From Deltaproteobacteria bacterium (lineage in GTDB: Bacteria; Desulfobacterota; SM23-61): a DNA stretch of 7,260 bases. The stretch is taken from contig JAOUFX010000129.1 of NCBI GenBank assembly GCA_029857975.1, forward strand, positions 1-7,260. Reading direction: 5' to 3'. Positions 5,805 to 7,260 of this stretch are shown piece after piece. The notes under the pieces are model-generated. The model was not told the origin of the DNA and did not search any database. It saw only the letters and a list, made by a program, of their open reading frames with translations. Positions within the stretch are counted from its first letter, which is position 1; every line of letters begins with the position of its first letter. The position numbers were made by a program, and so were the translations under genes.

Positions 5805-6422
5805 TTGCCTGATTTAGTCATCTTCCTTACCAACTATTCTGAGCAGTTTATTTACGCTGGGCTTTTCCTGATTCTTTTTTTATGCGGATTGGGTTTGCCA
5901 ATCCCGGAAGAGCTTACTTTACTCGCCGGCGGGTTTTTCGTTTATTTGGGGATTATCAGTTTCTACCCCACCCTGGCCACTGTATTCGTTGGCGTTTTAA
6001 TCGGAGATATGACCATGTACTCCATTGGGCGGAAATGGGGACAGGGCATCATCACCCACCGGCAAATGCGGAAAATTTTTTCTGAAAGCCGCTTGGAGCG
6101 GGCGAAGCAATTTTTTGGCGATCATGGGAGTAAGACCATCTTCATCGCCCGATTTCTATCCGGTTTCCGAGTGGCCGCATTCCTGGCAGCCGGAACAATG
6201 GGAATGAAGCCTGGGAAGTTCTTAATCCTCGATACCCTGGCCGCTCTCATCATGGTTCCCCTTCTTCTTCTTCTGGGGTATTCTTTCGGAGCGAATATCG
6301 GCTGGTTAACCGAACTCTTTACCCGCATCGATTTTCTCCTCAAGGTGGGAGCTGTCCTGGGCGGGGTGGCCGCGCTGGTGTATTTTCTTTTGAAGAGGAA
6401 AAAATCCACCGCCCATAGATGA
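5805..6422 (+). CDS. DedA family (SNARE-associated/VTT domain) membrane protein
   Basis: A 205-residue inner-membrane protein of the DedA family. Members are linked to membrane homeostasis, proton-dependent transport and, for some, undecaprenyl-phosphate or phospholipid flipping. Family marks are G-L-P-I-P-E-E at 30-36 (acidic residue in the first re-entrant region), G-D-M-T-M-Y-S-I-G-R-K-W-G at 67-79 and R-F-L-S-G-F-R at 116-122 followed by A-A-G-T-M-G-M. Several hydrophobic helices run to a basic C-terminus. In many relatives the third motif has proline where serine stands here. The start is a TTG, since a TGA at 5799-5801 closes the frame upstream. A better-placed ATG at 5798 reads only M-N-L-A before a stop, and one base fewer there would fuse it to this frame. 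The gene follows lapA and precedes serS. The exact substrate is unknown. Confidence 0.88.
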   Translation: MPDLVIFLTNYSEQFIYAGLFLILFLCGLGLPIPEELTLLAGGFFVYLGIISFYPTLATVFVGVLIGDMTMYSIGRKWGQGIITHRQMRKIFSESRLERAKQFFGDHGSKTIFIARFLSGFRVAAFLAAGTMGMKPGKFLILDTLAALIMVPLLLLLGYSFGANIGWLTELFTRIDFLLKVGAVLGGVAALVYFLLKRKKSTAHR

Positions 6423-6449
6423 AGCCCCGGTGTTCTCGCCCTTTCAGAG

Positions 6450-6478
6450 TTGACTCCCAGCCAATGAAATGATAACTT
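6450..6478 (+). promoter_or_regulatory. Weak candidate promoter for serS
   Basis: TTGACT (6450-6455), a 17-base spacer and TAACTT (6473-6478). The -35 is good but the -10 matches only about half the consensus. It is the best pair I find in the 162 bases before serS. Read-through from lapA-dedA is the alternative, as I see no terminator after dedA. Confidence 0.25.
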
Positions 6479-6492
6479 AATTGTAAAAAACA

Positions 6493-6520
6493 GGTTACAT
6501 GTTGCGGGTTATGTGTTGCG
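6493..6520. repeat. Heptamer array, consensus KGTTRYG, 4 units
   Basis: Plus-strand 7-base units start at 6493 (GGTTACA), 6500 (TGTTGCG), 6507 (GGTTATG) and 6514 (TGTTGCG). The array shares the 11-base stretch GTTGCGGGTTA with the array at 902-936 and has the same period. It lies in the dedA-serS gap, 64 bases before the serS ATG. Confidence 0.65.
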
Positions 6521-6584
6521 TAAGCCGTAAACACCATACAGAAAAGGGTTCTTGGGATAAGGTTCAGCGAAAGGGAACGTTATT

Positions 6585-7260
6585 ATGCTGGACTTGAAGT
6601 TTGTTCGCGAACATTGGGAGGAGGTGAAAGAAAAGGTCGGCCGTCGAGGTCAGGCCATTGGCTGGGATTCTTTTGCCCGTTTGGATTCCAAACGCCGGGA
6701 GATTTTGCAGGAAACAGAATCGCTGCGGGCGCAGCGTAACCAGGTTTCCGACCTGATCGCGGGAAAAAAGAAAAAAAAAGAAGATGCTTCCCCGGAGATC
6801 GCCCAGATGAAGGAAGTATCTTCCCGGATCAAGGAACTGGAAGTCAAGTTGAACGCGATAGAAGAGGACCTCCGCGGAACCCTGATGGTGATTCCCAACA
6901 TCCCCCACGAGAGTGTGGTCATCGGCCGGGAGGAGGCCGACAACATCGAAGTGCGCCGGTGGGGAACGATTCCGGAATTTTCATTCCCCCCCCGACCGCA
7001 CTGGGAAATCGGGGAAGCTTTAGATATTCTGGATTTCGACCGGGGTGCGAAGATCACCGGAGCGAGGTTCACCCTGTACAAAGACGGGGGAGCGAGGATG
7101 GAAAGGGCCCTGATGAATTTCATGCTGGATTTGCACACGGGTTCGCACGGCTACCGCGAGGTTCTGCCCCCCTTTCTGGTAAATCGCAAGACCATGACGG
7201 GAACCGGCCAGCTTCCCAAGTTCGAGGAGGATTTGTTCAAACTGGACGAGCCGGATTATT
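6585..7260 (+). CDS. serS: Seryl-tRNA synthetase, N-terminal part (truncated by window edge)
   Basis: Charges tRNA-Ser with serine in the cytoplasm. The first 225 codons are present and the frame is open at the right edge, a little over half of the usual 420-430 residues. It opens with the family start M-L-D-L-K-F-V-R. A long antiparallel coiled-coil arm that grips the tRNA's variable arm follows at about 26-105, with a lysine-rich turn at its tip (G-K-K-K-K-K-E at about 60-66). Next come I-P-N-I-P-H-E-S-V, which ends the arm, then the start of the class II catalytic domain with motif 1 (about 172-200, E-V-L-P-P-F-L-V). The family signature T-G-T-G-Q-L-P-K-F is at 205-213. Motifs 2 and 3 are outside the window. 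The ATG is supported by an AAGGGA site (6571-6576) 8 bases upstream. The identification is firm. Confidence 0.96.
   Translation, partial: MLDLKFVREHWEEVKEKVGRRGQAIGWDSFARLDSKRREILQETESLRAQRNQVSDLIAGKKKKKEDASPEIAQMKEVSSRIKELEVKLNAIEEDLRGTLMVIPNIPHESVVIGREEADNIEVRRWGTIPEFSFPPRPHWEIGEALDILDFDRGAKITGARFTLYKDGGARMERALMNFMLDLHTGSHGYREVLPPFLVNRKTMTGTGQLPKFEEDLFKLDEPDY

Overview
The window looks like ordinary chromosomal sequence from a Gram-negative-type (diderm) bacterium. The evidence is a periplasmic solute-binding protein with a cleavable, non-lipoprotein signal peptide, a LapA-domain protein, PlsC and DedA, in DNA of roughly even base composition. An uncultured Desulfobacterota (deltaproteobacterial) lineage is my best guess from the feel of the proteins and the heptamer repeats. 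No gene here proves it.

Left part, minus strand, positions 1-5201. Reading in the direction of transcription: dppB-like permease (GTG start at 5201), dppC-like permease (11 bases further on), a family 5 peptide/nickel-type solute-binding protein, an intrinsic terminator at 1699-1742, a PlsC acyltransferase, and the N-terminal 280 residues of the FtsK DNA translocase, which runs off the left edge. The three transporter genes would form an import unit (binding protein plus two membrane subunits). The DppD/DppF-type ATPases are not in the window.

Middle, 5202-5445. A short divergent intergenic region carries a candidate promoter for the dpp operon on the minus strand and a convincing TTGACA/extended -10 promoter for the plus-strand genes.

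Right part, plus strand, 5446-7260. A LapA-domain (DUF1049) small membrane protein, a DedA/SNARE-associated family membrane protein with an odd start region, and the N-terminal 225 residues of seryl-tRNA synthetase, which runs off the right edge.

I do not see an undescribed multi-gene system. The items most worth a second look are small-scale. Three intergenic arrays are built from 7-base units, and two of them supply the stop codon of the upstream gene. A strong terminator sits over the first in-frame ATG of plsC, so its true start must lie further in. The ftsK promoter is placed so that its mRNA would be essentially leaderless. The dedA start region carries a well-placed ribosome binding site that serves a 4-codon mini-ORF rather than the main frame.
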